Part shown: positions 9,365 to 18,720 of the stretch, piece after piece | Layout of the letters: every line of letters begins with the position of its first letter | Position numbering within the stretch: position 1 is the first letter of the stretch | From: Actinomyces radicidentis | GTDB lineage: Bacteria; Actinomycetota; Actinomycetes; Actinomycetales; Actinomycetaceae | Length of the DNA stretch: 64,000 nucleotides | NCBI RefSeq assembly: GCF_001553565.1 | Contig: NZ_CP014228.1 | Coordinates: 2,232,001-2,296,000 of the forward strand | Direction: 5' to 3' | The notes under the pieces: generated by a model | Told to the model about the DNA's origin: nothing | Seen by the model: the letters and a program-made list of their open reading frames with translations, nothing else | Database searches by the model: none | Translations under genes and position numbers: made by a program

Positions 9365-10479
9365 CCCCGACGAGCAACCAGCCCGATCCGACCGGGGCCC
9401 GCCGACGCGTTCTCGAGGTCTCCGGCTCCGCCGCCGGCGGCGTGCGCGCCCACCTAGGCGAGTGCGCCCGCCTCCTGTCCGCCGCCGGTCACGACGTCCT
9501 CGTCGAGGCGCCCGCCGGCGTCCTGACCGGCCTCGACCTCGGCGGGGCACGCTCCGAGGCCCTCGAGATCGGCCCCGCACCGCGCCCCTCCGACGCCCTC
9601 GTCACCGCCCGGATGCGCCGCCTGGGACGGCGCGCCGACGTCGTCCACGCCCACGGCCTGCGGGCCGGGGCGCTCGCCGCCCTCGCCCTGGGCCGACGGC
9701 GCCCGGGCCGGACCCGCCTCGTCGTCACCCTCCACAACCGCACCGTCGGCGGACGCGCCACGCGAGCCGTCGGCGAGCGCCTCGAGGCACTCGTCGCCTC
9801 CCGCGCCGACGCCGTCCTCGCCGTCAGCCCCGACATCGCCGACTCCGTCCGGGCGCGCGGCGCCGAGCACGTCGACCTCGCGGTCATCCCCGCGCCCGCC
9901 GCCCGCACCACCGGGCTCGCGCCCTCCGCCTCCTCGATCGAGTCCGCCTGGCCCGGCCAGGGGCGGCGCCTCCTGACGGTCGCCCGCCTCGCGCCTCAGA
10001 AGGGGCTCGACCTCCTCCTCGACGCCGCCGCCCTCCTGGCCGAGCGCGGCACGGGCCCGCTGACGTGGGCCGTCGCGGGGGAGGGGCCCCTGCGAGACAA
10101 GCTGCAGGCCCGGGTCGCCGCGGAGCACCTGCCCGTCCGGCTCCTCGGCCGCCGCGAGGACGTCGCCGTCCTCATGGGCGCCGCCGACGTCGTCGTCCAG
10201 ACGAGCCTGTGGGAGGGGCAGCCCCTCACCGTCCAGGAGGCCCTGCGCGCCGCGGCCGCCGTCGTCGCCACCGACGTCGGCGGGACCGCCGTCACCGCCC
10301 GCGGCGGAGCCGTGCTCGTCGATCCCGACGCCGCCGCCCTCGCCGACGCCGTGGGCGGCCTCCTCGCCGACGACGCCTCGCTCGCCGTCGCGCGCGCCCG
10401 CTCGGCCGGCGCGGCTGCGGGCCTGCCAGGGGCCGAGGAGCTCGCCGCCCAGCTCCGGTCCGTCCTGCTGCCCGTCTGA
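9361..10479 (+). CDS. family 4 glycosyltransferase (GT-B fold)
   Basis: A protein of 372 aa. The N-terminal Rossmann domain includes [14 protein letters not shown] near residue 95. The C-terminal donor-binding domain has [16 protein letters not shown] near 210, [12 protein letters not shown], and the E-x7-E region around [16 protein letters not shown] near 281, which contacts the nucleotide sugar in GT4 enzymes. No signal peptide is visible, so it should act on the cytoplasmic face. It overlaps the MurJ-like gene by 4 bp, so the MraY-like protein, flippase and transferase are probably made together. Donor and acceptor are unknown. Confidence 0.85.
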   Translation: MTPTSNQPDPTGARRRVLEVSGSAAGGVRAHLGECARLLSAAGHDVLVEAPAGVLTGLDLGGARSEALEIGPAPRPSDALVTARMRRLGRRADVVHAHGLRAGALAALALGRRRPGRTRLVVTLHNRTVGGRATRAVGERLEALVASRADAVLAVSPDIADSVRARGAEHVDLAVIPAPAARTTGLAPSASSIESAWPGQGRRLLTVARLAPQKGLDLLLDAAALLAERGTGPLTWAVAGEGPLRDKLQARVAAEHLPVRLLGRREDVAVLMGAADVVVQTSLWEGQPLTVQEALRAAAAVVATDVGGTAVTARGGAVLVDPDAAALADAVGGLLADDASLAVARARSAGAAAGLPGAEELAAQLRSVLLPV

Positions 10480-10484
10480 GCCGT

Positions 10485-10506
10485 CCGGGCCCCGGCCGGG
10501 CCCCGG
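10485..10506. repeat. 11-bp tandem duplication, GC-only
   Basis: Two copies of CCGGGCCCCGG lie head to tail just after the glycosyltransferase stop, followed by a partial third copy (CCGGG). The unit is self-complementary, so RNA from this spot can fold into a strong hairpin and might weakly terminate before pyrG. There is no T-run. Confidence 0.5.
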
Positions 10507-10587
10507 CCGGGACCCGACCGACCGGAGCCGGATCCCGGTGTGACGGGCGCGTGACGAGCCGGGCCGTCACCGCCCGGCGGCATGCCT

Positions 10588-10607
10588 TATGCTGGGATTC
10601 CGTGATG
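10588..10607 (+). promoter_or_regulatory. pyrG promoter -10 box, probably leaderless or nearly so
   Basis: TATGCT at 10588-10593 is a good -10 hexamer and lies 8 nt before GTG 10602 and 11 nt before ATG 10605. There is no Shine-Dalgarno in the gap. Transcription would begin at or within a few bases of the start codon. No convincing -35 is visible. Confidence 0.55.
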
Positions 10608-12350
10608 AGCACCAGCCCCCGCTCGAGCGGGAACCAGACCAGCACCCCTGCGCACATCTTCGTCACCGGCGGCGTCGTCTCCTCCCTCGGCAAGGGCCTC
10701 ACGGCCTCCAGCCTGGGGCGTCTGCTCCGGGCCCGCGGCATCAGCGTCGTCATGCAGAAGCTCGACCCGTACATCAACGTCGACCCGGGCACGATGAACC
10801 CCTTCCAGCACGGCGAGGTCTTCGTCACCGAGGACGGCGCCGAGACGGACCTCGACATCGGCCACTACGAGCGCTTCCTCGACGTCAACCTCTCCGGCAA
10901 GGCCAACGCGACGACCGGCCAGGTCTACCAGACCGTCATCGCCAAGGAGCGCCGTGGCGAGTACCTCGGCGACACCGTCCAGGTCATCCCGCACATCACG
11001 GACCAGATCAAGGCCGTCATGCGCTCCCAGGCCGAGCCCGACGCCGACGGCAACGTCCCCGACGTCATCATCACCGAGATCGGCGGCACCGTCGGCGACA
11101 TCGAGTCCCAGCCCTTCCTCGAGGCCGCCCGCCAGGTACGCGCGGACCTGGGGCGCGACAACGTCGCCTTCGTCCACGTCTCCCTCATCCCCTTCCTCCC
11201 GGCCGCCGGCGAGCTCAAGACCAAGCCCACGCAGCACTCGGTCGCGACCCTGCGCTCCATCGGCATCCAGCCCGACGCGCTCGTCCTGCGCACCGACCGC
11301 CCCCTGCCCGAGGGCGTCAAGGGCAAGGTCGCGCTCATGTGCGACGTCGACCGCGACGCCGTCATCGAGTGCAAGGACGCCTCCTCCATCTACGAGGTGC
11401 CTCCGACCCTCCACCGTGAGGGCCTCGACGCCTTCCTGGTCCAGCGCCTCGGCCTCACCTTCCGCGACGTCGACTGGACCGAGTGGGACGCCCTCCTCCA
11501 GCGCGTCCACGAGCCCAAGAGCCGCCTCGAGGTCGCCCTCGTCGGCAAGTACATCGACCTCCACGACGCCTACCTGTCCGTCGCCGAGGCCATCAAGCAC
11601 GGCGGCTTCGCCAACAACGCCAAGGTCGACCTGCGCTGGATCGCCTCCGACTCCTGCGAGACCCCCGAGGGCGCCCAGCGCGCGCTCGGCGGCGCCGACG
11701 CCGTCGTCATCCCCGGCGGTTTCGGCGTGCGCGGCATCGAGGGCAAGCTCGGAGCCCTGCGCTGGGCCCGCGAGCACAGGATCCCGACGCTCGGCCTGTG
11801 CCTCGGCCTGCAGTGCATGGTCATCGAGGTCGCCCGTGACCTCCTCAGCCTCGAGGGGGCCTCCTCCACCGAGTTCGAGCCCGAGACCCAGTACCCCGTC
11901 ATCACGACGATGGACGCCCAGCGCCAGTTCGTCACCGGCGGCGGCGACCTGGGCGGCACCATGCGCCTGGGCGCCTACCCGGCCGTCCTCACCGAGGGCT
12001 CGGTCGTCGCCGAGGCATACGGCTCCACCGAGGTCTCAGAGCGCCACCGCCACCGCTTCGAGGTCAACAACGAGTACCGCGAGCAGCTCGAGTCCGTCGG
12101 CCTGCACGTCGCCGGCACCTCGCCGGACGGCCACCTCACCGAGTTCGTCGAGCTCGACCGCGAGCAGCACCCCTACTTCGTCGCCACCCAGGCGCACCCG
12201 GAGTTCAAGTCCCGCCCGACCCGCGCCCACCCGCTCTTCGCGGGCCTCATCAAGGCCGGCCTCGAGCGGCAGCGCGAGCTCTACTCCGCCCGCTACCAGG
12301 GCGACGAGTCCGCCGAGGCCGCCCCGGAGGCCGAGAAGGTCAAGGAGTGA
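10605..12350 (+). CDS. pyrG: CTP synthase
   Basis: A protein of 581 aa, somewhat longer than E. coli PyrG because of N- and C-terminal tails. It makes CTP from UTP, ATP and glutamine. The N-terminal synthetase domain has [16 protein letters not shown] near residue 20 and [15 protein letters not shown]. The C-terminal class I glutamine amidotransferase has PGGFGVRG near 370, GLCLGLQCM with the catalytic Cys near 398, and HPEFKSRP with the His/Glu pair near 530. Start ATG 10605 has GTG 10602 just before it; neither has a Shine-Dalgarno. The stop overlaps the Nudix gene (GTGA). Confidence 0.97.
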   Translation: MSTSPRSSGNQTSTPAHIFVTGGVVSSLGKGLTASSLGRLLRARGISVVMQKLDPYINVDPGTMNPFQHGEVFVTEDGAETDLDIGHYERFLDVNLSGKANATTGQVYQTVIAKERRGEYLGDTVQVIPHITDQIKAVMRSQAEPDADGNVPDVIITEIGGTVGDIESQPFLEAARQVRADLGRDNVAFVHVSLIPFLPAAGELKTKPTQHSVATLRSIGIQPDALVLRTDRPLPEGVKGKVALMCDVDRDAVIECKDASSIYEVPPTLHREGLDAFLVQRLGLTFRDVDWTEWDALLQRVHEPKSRLEVALVGKYIDLHDAYLSVAEAIKHGGFANNAKVDLRWIASDSCETPEGAQRALGGADAVVIPGGFGVRGIEGKLGALRWAREHRIPTLGLCLGLQCMVIEVARDLLSLEGASSTEFEPETQYPVITTMDAQRQFVTGGGDLGGTMRLGAYPAVLTEGSVVAEAYGSTEVSERHRHRFEVNNEYREQLESVGLHVAGTSPDGHLTEFVELDREQHPYFVATQAHPEFKSRPTRAHPLFAGLIKAGLERQRELYSARYQGDESAEAAPEAEKVKE

Positions 12351-13047
12351 GCACCGCCGACGGCGCTGCGGAGGCCCGGGCCGCCGGGACGGGGCGTCCC
12401 GTCGACGAGCGCGACACCCGCGAGGTCCTCTCCGCCGAGCACGTGTGGGCCGGCCCGATCCTCTCGGTCGAGGACGAGCGCGTCCGGCTCTCCGAGGGGA
12501 CCGAGCCGCTGCGCCGCCAGGTGGTCCGCCACCACGACGCCGTCAACGTCGTCGCCCTGCGCGAGGGGAGGACTCCTCCCAGCCCGACGGCGCCGCCGAG
12601 ATCCTCATGGTCCGCCAGTACCGCCACCCGGTGCGCGCGAGCCTGTGGGAGATCCCGGCCGGGCTCCTCGACGTCCCCGGCGAGGACCCGCTCGTCGCCG
12701 CGCAGCGCGAGCTCGCCGAGGAGACGGACCGCCGCGCCTCGGCGTGGCACGCGTTGGTCGACTACTACGCCTCCCCGGGCTTCACCACCGAGGGCGCCCG
12801 CTCCTTCCTGGCCCGGGGGATCTCCGTGCTCCCGGAGTCCGAGCGCATCGAGCGCGAGGCCGAGGAGGCGGAGTTCGTGCCCACGTGGTTCCGCTTCGAC
12901 GACGTCGTGGCGGGCGTCCTCGCGGGCGAGCTCCACAACCCCTCGACCGTCATGGGCGTCCTCGCCGCCGACCGGGCGCGCGCTCGTGGCTGGGAGGGAC
13001 TGCGCCCCGCTGACTCGCCGTGGCTGAGGAGCCCGGCGAGCCTCTGA
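12347..13047 (+). pseudogene. Nudix hydrolase (ADP-ribose pyrophosphatase type), frameshifted
   Basis: The first part is read from GTG 12347, which overlaps pyrG by 4 bp, to about 12565 and gives DAVNVVALREG. The rest continues only in the -1 frame, giving EDSSQPDGAAEILMVRQYR and the Nudix box region IPAGLLDVPGEDP with RELAEET, ending at 13047. The junction is the G-run at 12565-12568; one extra G would restore a single ORF of about 233 aa. The pyrG-Nudix order is conserved in actinobacteria, so the intact gene would hydrolyse ADP-ribose or a related compound. It may be a true 1-bp deletion or an assembly error in the homopolymer. Confidence 0.8.
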
Positions 13048-13089
13048 CGGCGGTCTGAGCGAGCCCCGAGGGGCTCCACGCGTCATCCC

Positions 13090-13128
13090 GGACGGGGCGG
13101 CGGCACCGAGCGTGCCGCCGCCCCGTCC
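13090..13128 (+). terminator. terminator hairpin after the pyrG-Nudix operon
   Basis: A perfect 17-bp stem: GGACGGGGCGGCGGCAC pairs with its complement at 13112-13128 around the loop CGAGC. It has only a weak T-tail (GTCGTACCT). It closes the long + strand operon. Confidence 0.75.
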
Positions 13129-13183
13129 GTCGTACCTCCCCGACCCGGGAACTGCCTCGCGACAATGCCTGACGGTGAAAGAC

Positions 13184-13253
13184 GTGAATCGGTTAATCGG
13201 CTGAGGCAGAGGTGGTTAACCGGTTGACGATTGGGTGTGGTGTGAGTCATGAT
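13184..13253 (+). promoter_or_regulatory. promoter and LacI-type operators of the first sugar operon
   Basis: -35 TTGACG is at 13224-13229 and -10-like CATGAT at 13248-13253, 18 bp apart. GTTAACCGGTTGAC (13215-13228) is a 14-bp near-palindrome with one mismatched pair and covers the -35 box. Two related half-matched boxes precede it: TGAATCGGTTAA (13185-13196) and TTAATCGGCTGA (13193-13204). This is the layout of an autoregulated LacI-family operon. Confidence 0.7.
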
Positions 13254-13308
13254 CCTCCCGTGCCCGGCACGGACGCCGGGCCTCCGCACCGAAAGGGGGA
13301 GGGGGACG

Positions 13309-14313
13309 ATGACGACCCTCGCCGACGTCGCCGCAGCAGCCGGCGTCTCCAAGGCGGCAGCCTCGCTCGTGCTCTCGGGCAAGTCCGAGGGACGCGTCTC
13401 CGAGGGCAAGGCCGCCCTCGTCCGCACCGCCGCCGACGACCTCGGCTACGTCCGCGACGCCATTGCCGGCGGGATGCGCAACGGGCGCACCCGGACCATC
13501 GGCGTCATCGGCGAGCGCGTCCTGTCCACCCCCTACGCCGTCGCCATGATCGACGCCGTCCTCTCCACCAGCCAGGACCTCGGCTGGTCCGTCCTCCTCA
13601 CCGACTCGGGCCGCGACGGCGTCGCCGCGGAGGACGCCGTCCGCGAGATGGTCTCCCGCCGCGTCGGGCAGGTCGTCATCGCCCCCATGTACCACCGCGT
13701 CGTCGCCGTCCCCGAGCAGCTCGACGACGTCGTCGTCCTCAACGGCGAGGCGGACCGACCCGGTGTCCCCGGCGTCGTCCCGGACGAGCGCCAGGGCGCC
13801 CACGACGCCGTCGCCCACCTGCTCTCCCTCGGTCACACCCGCATCGGGTACCTCGGGCACGACAACGCCGAGACCATCGCCGTCCGCGAGCGCGGCGACG
13901 CCTATCGCGCCACCCTGCGCGACGCCGGCGTCACCGTGGACGAGAGCCTCATGGCCACCGGCGGGCTCGACCCCGACAGCGTCGACGCCGCGGCGGCGGG
14001 GCTCCTCGACCGCACCGACCGGCCCACCGCCGTCTTCTGCTACAACGACGCCTTCGCCGCCGGTGTCTACCGCCAGGCCGCCCGGCTCGGGATCTCCGTC
14101 CCCCGAGACCTCTCCGTCGTCGGCTTCGACGACCTCGCCCTCATCTCCACGAACGTCGACCCGCGCCTCACGACGATGCGTCTGCCCCACTGGGAGATGG
14201 GGGAGTGGCTCACTCGCGAGCTCGCCGCCGGACGAGCCGGGGAGCTCCCCGACCTCACCCGCTTCACCTGCCCCCTCATCGAGCGCGCCTCCACCGCGCC
14301 GCCCGCCGTCTGA
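13309..14313 (+). CDS. LacI-family transcriptional repressor of the sugar operon
   Basis: A protein of 334 aa. The N-terminal HTH is TTLADVAAAAGVSKAAASLV, followed by the hinge region GYVRDAIAGGMRNGRT and a periplasmic-binding-protein-like effector domain ending in STAPPAV. The start is ATG 13309 behind AAAGGGGGAGGGGG; the longer ATG 13249 version lies inside the promoter and lacks a Shine-Dalgarno. The gene is first in an operon with ABC transporter and fructosidase genes, so a fructoside or its breakdown product is the likely inducer. The protein is a paralogue of the 18819-19814 repressor. Confidence 0.9.
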   Translation: MTTLADVAAAAGVSKAAASLVLSGKSEGRVSEGKAALVRTAADDLGYVRDAIAGGMRNGRTRTIGVIGERVLSTPYAVAMIDAVLSTSQDLGWSVLLTDSGRDGVAAEDAVREMVSRRVGQVVIAPMYHRVVAVPEQLDDVVVLNGEADRPGVPGVVPDERQGAHDAVAHLLSLGHTRIGYLGHDNAETIAVRERGDAYRATLRDAGVTVDESLMATGGLDPDSVDAAAAGLLDRTDRPTAVFCYNDAFAAGVYRQAARLGISVPRDLSVVGFDDLALISTNVDPRLTTMRLPHWEMGEWLTRELAAGRAGELPDLTRFTCPLIERASTAPPAV

Positions 14314-14399
14314 GCCGCCGGCCCGGACCCACCAGCTCTCCGCCCGCCGGACGGAGTGAGATCCCCACCAGTCACGCTGACACACAAAGGAGTGCCATC

Positions 14400-15704
14400 A
14401 TGATGACCACCCGCCGCTCGTTCCTCGGCGTCAGTGCCGCGGCCGCCGTCGCCGCCACGCTCGCTGCCTGCTCCTCCCAGTCCGGCAGCAGCTCCGGCTC
14501 CGCCTCCGGCGGCTCCGGCGGCATCACCCTGTGGACCCACAACGGCGGCAACAAGGAGGAGCTCGCCGTCGTCGACTCCGCGGTCAAGGCATTCAACAAG
14601 GCGAACCCGGACACCCCCGTGACGCTGAGGTCCTTCCCGCAGGAGTCCTACAACGACGCCATCGCCTCGGCCGCCGTCTCCGGCGACCTGCCCGACATCC
14701 TCGACCTCGACGGCCCGATCATGCCGAACTGGGCGTGGGCCGGATACCTCTCGCCCCTGACGATCTCCCAGGATCTTCAGGACAAGATCATCGACTCCGC
14801 GAAGGGCGTCTGGAACGAGAAGCTCTACTCCGTCGGTCCCTACGACACCTCGCTGTGCTTCCTCGGCCGCAAGTCCGCCTTCGACGAGGCCGGCGTCACC
14901 GTCCCCACCGTCGACGAGCCGTGGACCAAGGACGAGTTCATGGACGCCCTCGACAAGCTCTCCAAGCTCGACGGCTTCGAGTACGCCATCGACATGTCCG
15001 TCTGGGACACCGCCGAGTGGTGGCCTTACGCCTACGCCCCGATGCTCCAGTCCTTCGGCGGTGACCTCATCGACCGCGACACCTACGAGACGGCCGACGG
15101 CTTCATCAACGGCGACAAGGCCGTCGAGTGGGGCACCTGGTTCCGCTCGCTGTTCACCAGCAAGTACGCCTCCGAGACCCCGGCGAAGGACGGCCAGGAC
15201 TTCCTCCAGGGCAAGGTCCCGCTCGTCTACGCCGGCGGCTGGAAGGTTCTCAAGGCCCAGGAGACCTTCGGCGAGGACGACGTCCTCATCCTCCCGCCCG
15301 TCGACTTCGGTGAGGGAGCCCACGTCGGCGGCGGCTCCTGGCAGTGGGGCGTGTCCTCGTCGACCAAGAACGCCGAGGCCGCCAACAAGTTCATCGAGTT
15401 CCTCATGCAGGACGAGTACCTCGTGCAGTACTCCGACGCCATCGGCAACTTCCCGTCGATCGAGTCCGCCACCCCGAAGACGAAGTACTACGGCGAGGGC
15501 AAGCCGCTCGAGCCCGTCTACGAGATCGGTAAGAAGTACGCCCTCCTGCGTCCGGCCACGCCGGGCTACAAGGTCATCTCCTCCGTCTTCGACAAGGCCG
15601 CCCGAGACATCGTCTCCGGCTCCGACGTCAAGTCGACCCTCGACCAGGCCGCCAAGGACATCGACGCCGACATCACGTCCAACGACGGCTACAAGGCCAA
15701 GTGA
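14400..15704 (+). CDS. ABC sugar transporter solute-binding lipoprotein
   Basis: A protein of 434 aa. The N-terminus has a twin-arginine pattern TTRRSFLGVS followed by a hydrophobic stretch and the lipobox LAAC, with lipidated Cys near residue 23. A Ser/Gly-rich linker and an extracellular-binding-protein family 1 domain (ITLWTHNGGNKEELAVVDSA) follow. The Tat motif suggests export in a folded state, or may be incidental. AAAGGAG lies 7 nt before ATG 14400 (a second ATG at 14403). It binds a sugar, probably a fructose-containing oligosaccharide given the downstream hydrolase. No ATPase gene is in the operon; a shared MsiK-type ATPase is likely. Confidence 0.9.
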   Translation: MMTTRRSFLGVSAAAAVAATLAACSSQSGSSSGSASGGSGGITLWTHNGGNKEELAVVDSAVKAFNKANPDTPVTLRSFPQESYNDAIASAAVSGDLPDILDLDGPIMPNWAWAGYLSPLTISQDLQDKIIDSAKGVWNEKLYSVGPYDTSLCFLGRKSAFDEAGVTVPTVDEPWTKDEFMDALDKLSKLDGFEYAIDMSVWDTAEWWPYAYAPMLQSFGGDLIDRDTYETADGFINGDKAVEWGTWFRSLFTSKYASETPAKDGQDFLQGKVPLVYAGGWKVLKAQETFGEDDVLILPPVDFGEGAHVGGGSWQWGVSSSTKNAEAANKFIEFLMQDEYLVQYSDAIGNFPSIESATPKTKYYGEGKPLEPVYEIGKKYALLRPATPGYKVISSVFDKAARDIVSGSDVKSTLDQAAKDIDADITSNDGYKAK

Positions 15705-15710
15705 CACCCG

Positions 15711-15743
15711 CCCGTGGCGGGCGGCGCGCCCGCCCGCCACGGG
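15711..15743 (+). terminator. intercistronic hairpin after the binding-protein gene
   Basis: A perfect 13-bp stem (CCCGTGGCGGGCG with its complement at 15731-15743) begins 6 nt after the binding-protein stop. There is no T-run. In ABC sugar operons such hairpins usually limit read-through or protect the upstream mRNA so that more binding protein than permease is made. Confidence 0.65.
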
Positions 15744-15850
15744 GCTCCGGGACCGCGGTCCCGCACGGCCGCCCCGACCCGGCCGACCACCATCCCCACA
15801 CTCCGACCGATCCGGCGGGACGAGTCCGTCCCGCCGGGAAGGGAACCGAC

Positions 15851-16768
15851 ATGGCAGCGTCCACCACCACCAGGCGCCGCGGCAGGTCCGCGGCCCTGCG
15901 CCGGGAGGCGAGGACGGCCTGGCTCATGAGCTCGCCGGCCCTCCTGCTCCTCCTGCTCTTCATGGGCATCCCGATCCTGCTCACCTTCATCCTGTCCTTC
16001 ACCAACACGAGGCTCATCTCCCCGAACCCGCCCGCCTTCATCGGGCTGGACAACTTCGTCCGCGCCTTCACCGACGACCCCACCTTCATCCGGTCGCTCA
16101 CCAACACGGCCTTCTTCGCGCTCGTCGTCGTGCCCTGCCAGTCCGGGCTCGCGCTCGCGCTCGCGATCCTCGTCAACCAGAAGGTCAAGGGCGTCACCGC
16201 CTTCCGCACGATGATCTTCATGCCCGTGGTGACCTCGATGGTCGTCGTCTCCATCCTGTGGAGCTTCTTCTACCAGGACAACGGCCTGTTCAACTCGATG
16301 CTCAACACGATCACCGGCGGCGGCTGGACCGCGGTGGCCTGGCTCAACAACCCCGGCACCGCGATGCCCGCCATCATCGTGCTGTCGATCTGGCAGGCGG
16401 TCGGTCTCCACATGATCATCTGGCTCTCGGGCCTGCAGATGATCGACCCGGTGCTCTACGAGGCAGCCGACCTCGACGGCGTCAACGGATGGCAGCGCTT
16501 CCGCTACATCACCTGGCCGGGCCTGCACTCGACGATGGTCTTCATCCTCGTCACCATCACCATCGCCGCCCTGGGGCTCTTCGTCCAGGTCGACGTCATG
16601 ACCTCCGGCGGCCCGCAGGACGCCACCTCGACGATCGTCTACCACGCCGTGCGCAAGGGCTACCGCGAGCAGGACATGGGCTACGGATCCGCGATCTCGC
16701 TCATCTTCTTCGTCGCCGTCCTGCTCATCAGCCTCGTCCAGCGCTGGCTCACCAGGGAGAAGGACTGA
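15851..16768 (+). CDS. ABC sugar permease, MalF-type
   Basis: A protein of 305 aa. A basic N-terminus (TTTRRRGRSAALRREAR) precedes about six transmembrane helices, the first being LLLLLLFMGIPILLTFILSF. The cytoplasmic EAA loop reads YEAADLDGVNGWQRFRYITW near residues 203-222. Start ATG 15851 has GGGAAGGGAA upstream; the longer ORF from 15701 runs through the intercistronic hairpin. The partner permease starts 1 nt after the stop. Together they form the membrane channel for the sugar bound by the lipoprotein. Confidence 0.92.
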   Translation: MAASTTTRRRGRSAALRREARTAWLMSSPALLLLLLFMGIPILLTFILSFTNTRLISPNPPAFIGLDNFVRAFTDDPTFIRSLTNTAFFALVVVPCQSGLALALAILVNQKVKGVTAFRTMIFMPVVTSMVVVSILWSFFYQDNGLFNSMLNTITGGGWTAVAWLNNPGTAMPAIIVLSIWQAVGLHMIIWLSGLQMIDPVLYEAADLDGVNGWQRFRYITWPGLHSTMVFILVTITIAALGLFVQVDVMTSGGPQDATSTIVYHAVRKGYREQDMGYGSAISLIFFVAVLLISLVQRWLTREKD

Positions 16769-16769
16769 C

Positions 16770-17729
16770 ATGGCCGCCGAGAACACCGCCGCCACCGCCA
16801 CCGCCTTCGTCGACACCCTCAAGGCGGCCGACGACTCACCGCGCCGCGGCCGGGTCGCGACCAAGAGGCGCAGCAGGGTCCTCGCCTACGTCGGCCTCGT
16901 CATCGCCTCCTGCGTCGCCATCTTCCCGCTCCTGTTCATGGTCTTCTCCTCCTTCAAGGACGACCAGCAGATCTTCGCCGACCTCGGGTCCCTCAAGGCC
17001 TTCCTGCCGACGGGGCACCTGTCGATGGACAACTACGCCGGCGTCTTCGACCGGGTGCCGGCCGCGCGGTTCATCACGAACTCCGTCATCGTCACCGTCG
17101 CCATCGTCGTCCTCGGCCTCGTCGTCAACTCGATGATCGGCTTCGCCATCTCCCGCATGCGGTGGAAGGGCAAGAGCATCGTCCTCTCGCTCGTGCTCGC
17201 CACTCTCATGGTCCCCTTCGAGACCATCGCGGTCCCGCTCGTCTACTGGGTCGCCAAGCTCCCGTCGCTCCAGTGGGTGGTCGACGGCTTCCTCGTCAAG
17301 CAGGGCATGCTCAACACCTACCAGGTGCAGATCCTGCCCTTCGTCGCCAACGCGCTCGCGATCTTCCTGTTCGCCCAGCACTTCGGCGACATCCCCAAGG
17401 AGATCGACGAGGCCGCCAGGGTGGACGGCGCCTCCTGGTGGACGATCTACTCGCGGATCATCGTGCCGCTCTCGGGCCCGACCTTCGCCACGGTCGCCAT
17501 CATCACGATGCTGCCGGCCTGGAACTCCTACCTGTGGCCCCTCATGGTCATCCAGGAGGAGTCGATGCGGCCCGCCAGCGTCGGCATGCAGTACTTCTTC
17601 CAGCTCAACCCCGTGTGGGGCCAGATCATGGCCTACGGGACGCTCATCACGCTGCCGGTCCTCATCATCTTCGTCCTCTTCCAGCGGTCCTTCGTGGCCT
17701 CGCTGGCGGGCACGGCGGTCAAGGGCTGA
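16770..17729 (+). CDS. ABC sugar permease, MalG-type
   Basis: A protein of 319 aa. About 35 hydrophilic residues precede six transmembrane helices, beginning VLAYVGLVIASCVAIFPLLF. The EAA loop IDEAARVDGASWWTIYSRI near residue 213 would dock the ATPase. ATG 16770 lies 1 nt after the upstream permease stop. It is the second channel subunit of the fructoside importer. The next gene, a glycosidase, follows after 10 nt, so uptake and hydrolysis are co-expressed. Confidence 0.92.
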   Translation: MAAENTAATATAFVDTLKAADDSPRRGRVATKRRSRVLAYVGLVIASCVAIFPLLFMVFSSFKDDQQIFADLGSLKAFLPTGHLSMDNYAGVFDRVPAARFITNSVIVTVAIVVLGLVVNSMIGFAISRMRWKGKSIVLSLVLATLMVPFETIAVPLVYWVAKLPSLQWVVDGFLVKQGMLNTYQVQILPFVANALAIFLFAQHFGDIPKEIDEAARVDGASWWTIYSRIIVPLSGPTFATVAIITMLPAWNSYLWPLMVIQEESMRPASVGMQYFFQLNPVWGQIMAYGTLITLPVLIIFVLFQRSFVASLAGTAVKG

Positions 17730-17739
17730 GGGGGCGACC

Positions 17740-18657
17740 ATGGCACTCGAGCTGGCCGACCACTGGCTGTGGGACCACTGGATCGCCGACGACGGCGAGC
17801 GGTACCACCTGTTCTTCCTGCGGGCCTCCCGCGCCCTGCACGACCCGCAGCGCAGGCACTTCAACGCCTCGATGGGGCACGCGGTCTCGACCGACGCCCG
17901 GACGTGGACGCTCATGCCCGACGCGCTCGTCCACTCCGACGGCCCGGCCTTCGACGACAAGGCGATCTGGACGGGCTCGACGGTCGTCAAGCCGGACGGG
18001 ACCCTGCGCGTCTTCTACACCGGGATCTCCCACGTGGAGGCCGGGATGGTCCAGCGCGTCGGCTGGGCGGACTCGACCGACGGCGTCACCTTCGAGCGCG
18101 CCTGCGCCGAGCCCGTGACGGCCGACAACCGCTGGTACCAGACGTGGAACCCCGCGTACTCCCACGACGAGGCCTGGCGCGACCCCTTCGTCTTCGAGCA
18201 CGAGGGCCGGTGGCACATGCTGGTCACCGCCCGCGCCAAGGACGTCGACGTCAAGCACTCTGGCGTCATCGGGCACGCCGTCTCCGACGACCTCGACCAC
18301 TGGGAGGTGCTCCCCCCGCTGACCGAGCCGGGCGCCCCGTTCGGGCAGCTCGAGGTCTCCCAGTCCCGCGAGGTCGACGGCCGCCACCTCCTCGTCTTCT
18401 GCTGCGGCCAGGACATGCAGGCCGAGCCCGGCCCGGGCGGCGTCTGGGTGGCCGAGGGGGAGGGCCCGCTGGGCCCCTGGGACGTCGCGGGCGCCCGCTA
18501 CGTGCAGCCCGAGCACCTCTACGCGGGGCAGCTCCTGCCGCTGCGCGACGGCCGCTGGGTCTACACGGGGTTCAACGACGTCGTGGACGGCGCGTTCGTG
18601 GGGAGCGCGCCGGACCCGATCCCGTGGGAGGAGATCGAGCTCGTCGCCCGCAACTGA
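17740..18657 (+). CDS. glycoside hydrolase of the GH32/GH68 fructosidase clan
   Basis: A protein of 305 aa with no signal peptide, hence cytoplasmic. It reads as a single five-bladed beta-propeller. WLWDHWIAD near residue 9 supplies the probable nucleophile Asp. AIWTGSTVV near residue 74 is typical of GH32/68. WRDPFVFEHEGRWHM near residue 146 holds the conserved RDP. QLEVSQSREVDGRHL near residue 203 has the probable acid/base Glu. The usual C-terminal beta-sandwich of GH32 invertases is absent. It probably releases fructose from the imported oligosaccharide. The exact family is uncertain because the WxWDxW opening is closer to GH68-like bacterial proteins. Confidence 0.8.
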   Translation: MALELADHWLWDHWIADDGERYHLFFLRASRALHDPQRRHFNASMGHAVSTDARTWTLMPDALVHSDGPAFDDKAIWTGSTVVKPDGTLRVFYTGISHVEAGMVQRVGWADSTDGVTFERACAEPVTADNRWYQTWNPAYSHDEAWRDPFVFEHEGRWHMLVTARAKDVDVKHSGVIGHAVSDDLDHWEVLPPLTEPGAPFGQLEVSQSREVDGRHLLVFCCGQDMQAEPGPGGVWVAEGEGPLGPWDVAGARYVQPEHLYAGQLLPLRDGRWVYTGFNDVVDGAFVGSAPDPIPWEEIELVARN

Positions 18658-18681
18658 CCTGCGACGAGGGCCTTCCACGGC

Positions 18682-18717
18682 GGAGCGGGCGCCCACCACG
18701 CGGTGGGGGCCCGCTCC
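18682..18717 (+). terminator. terminator hairpin after the fructosidase gene
   Basis: GGAGCGGGC and CCCACC pair with their complements around ACGC, with a single G-G mismatch in the stem. It lies 24 nt after the stop, just before the promoter of the second lacI gene. Confidence 0.65.
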
Positions 18718-18720
18718 GGC

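Noticed and set aside
12347-13047. Programmed -1 frameshift in the Nudix gene
   Set aside because: GAGGGGAGG is not a classic slippery heptamer and no downstream pseudoknot is evident; a simple indel is more likely.
13090-13128. Long GC hairpins (here, 44886-44935, 61541-61598) as CRISPR or mobile-element ends
   Set aside because: They are single inverted repeats immediately after stop codons, without direct repeats, spacers or transposase genes, and fit terminators.
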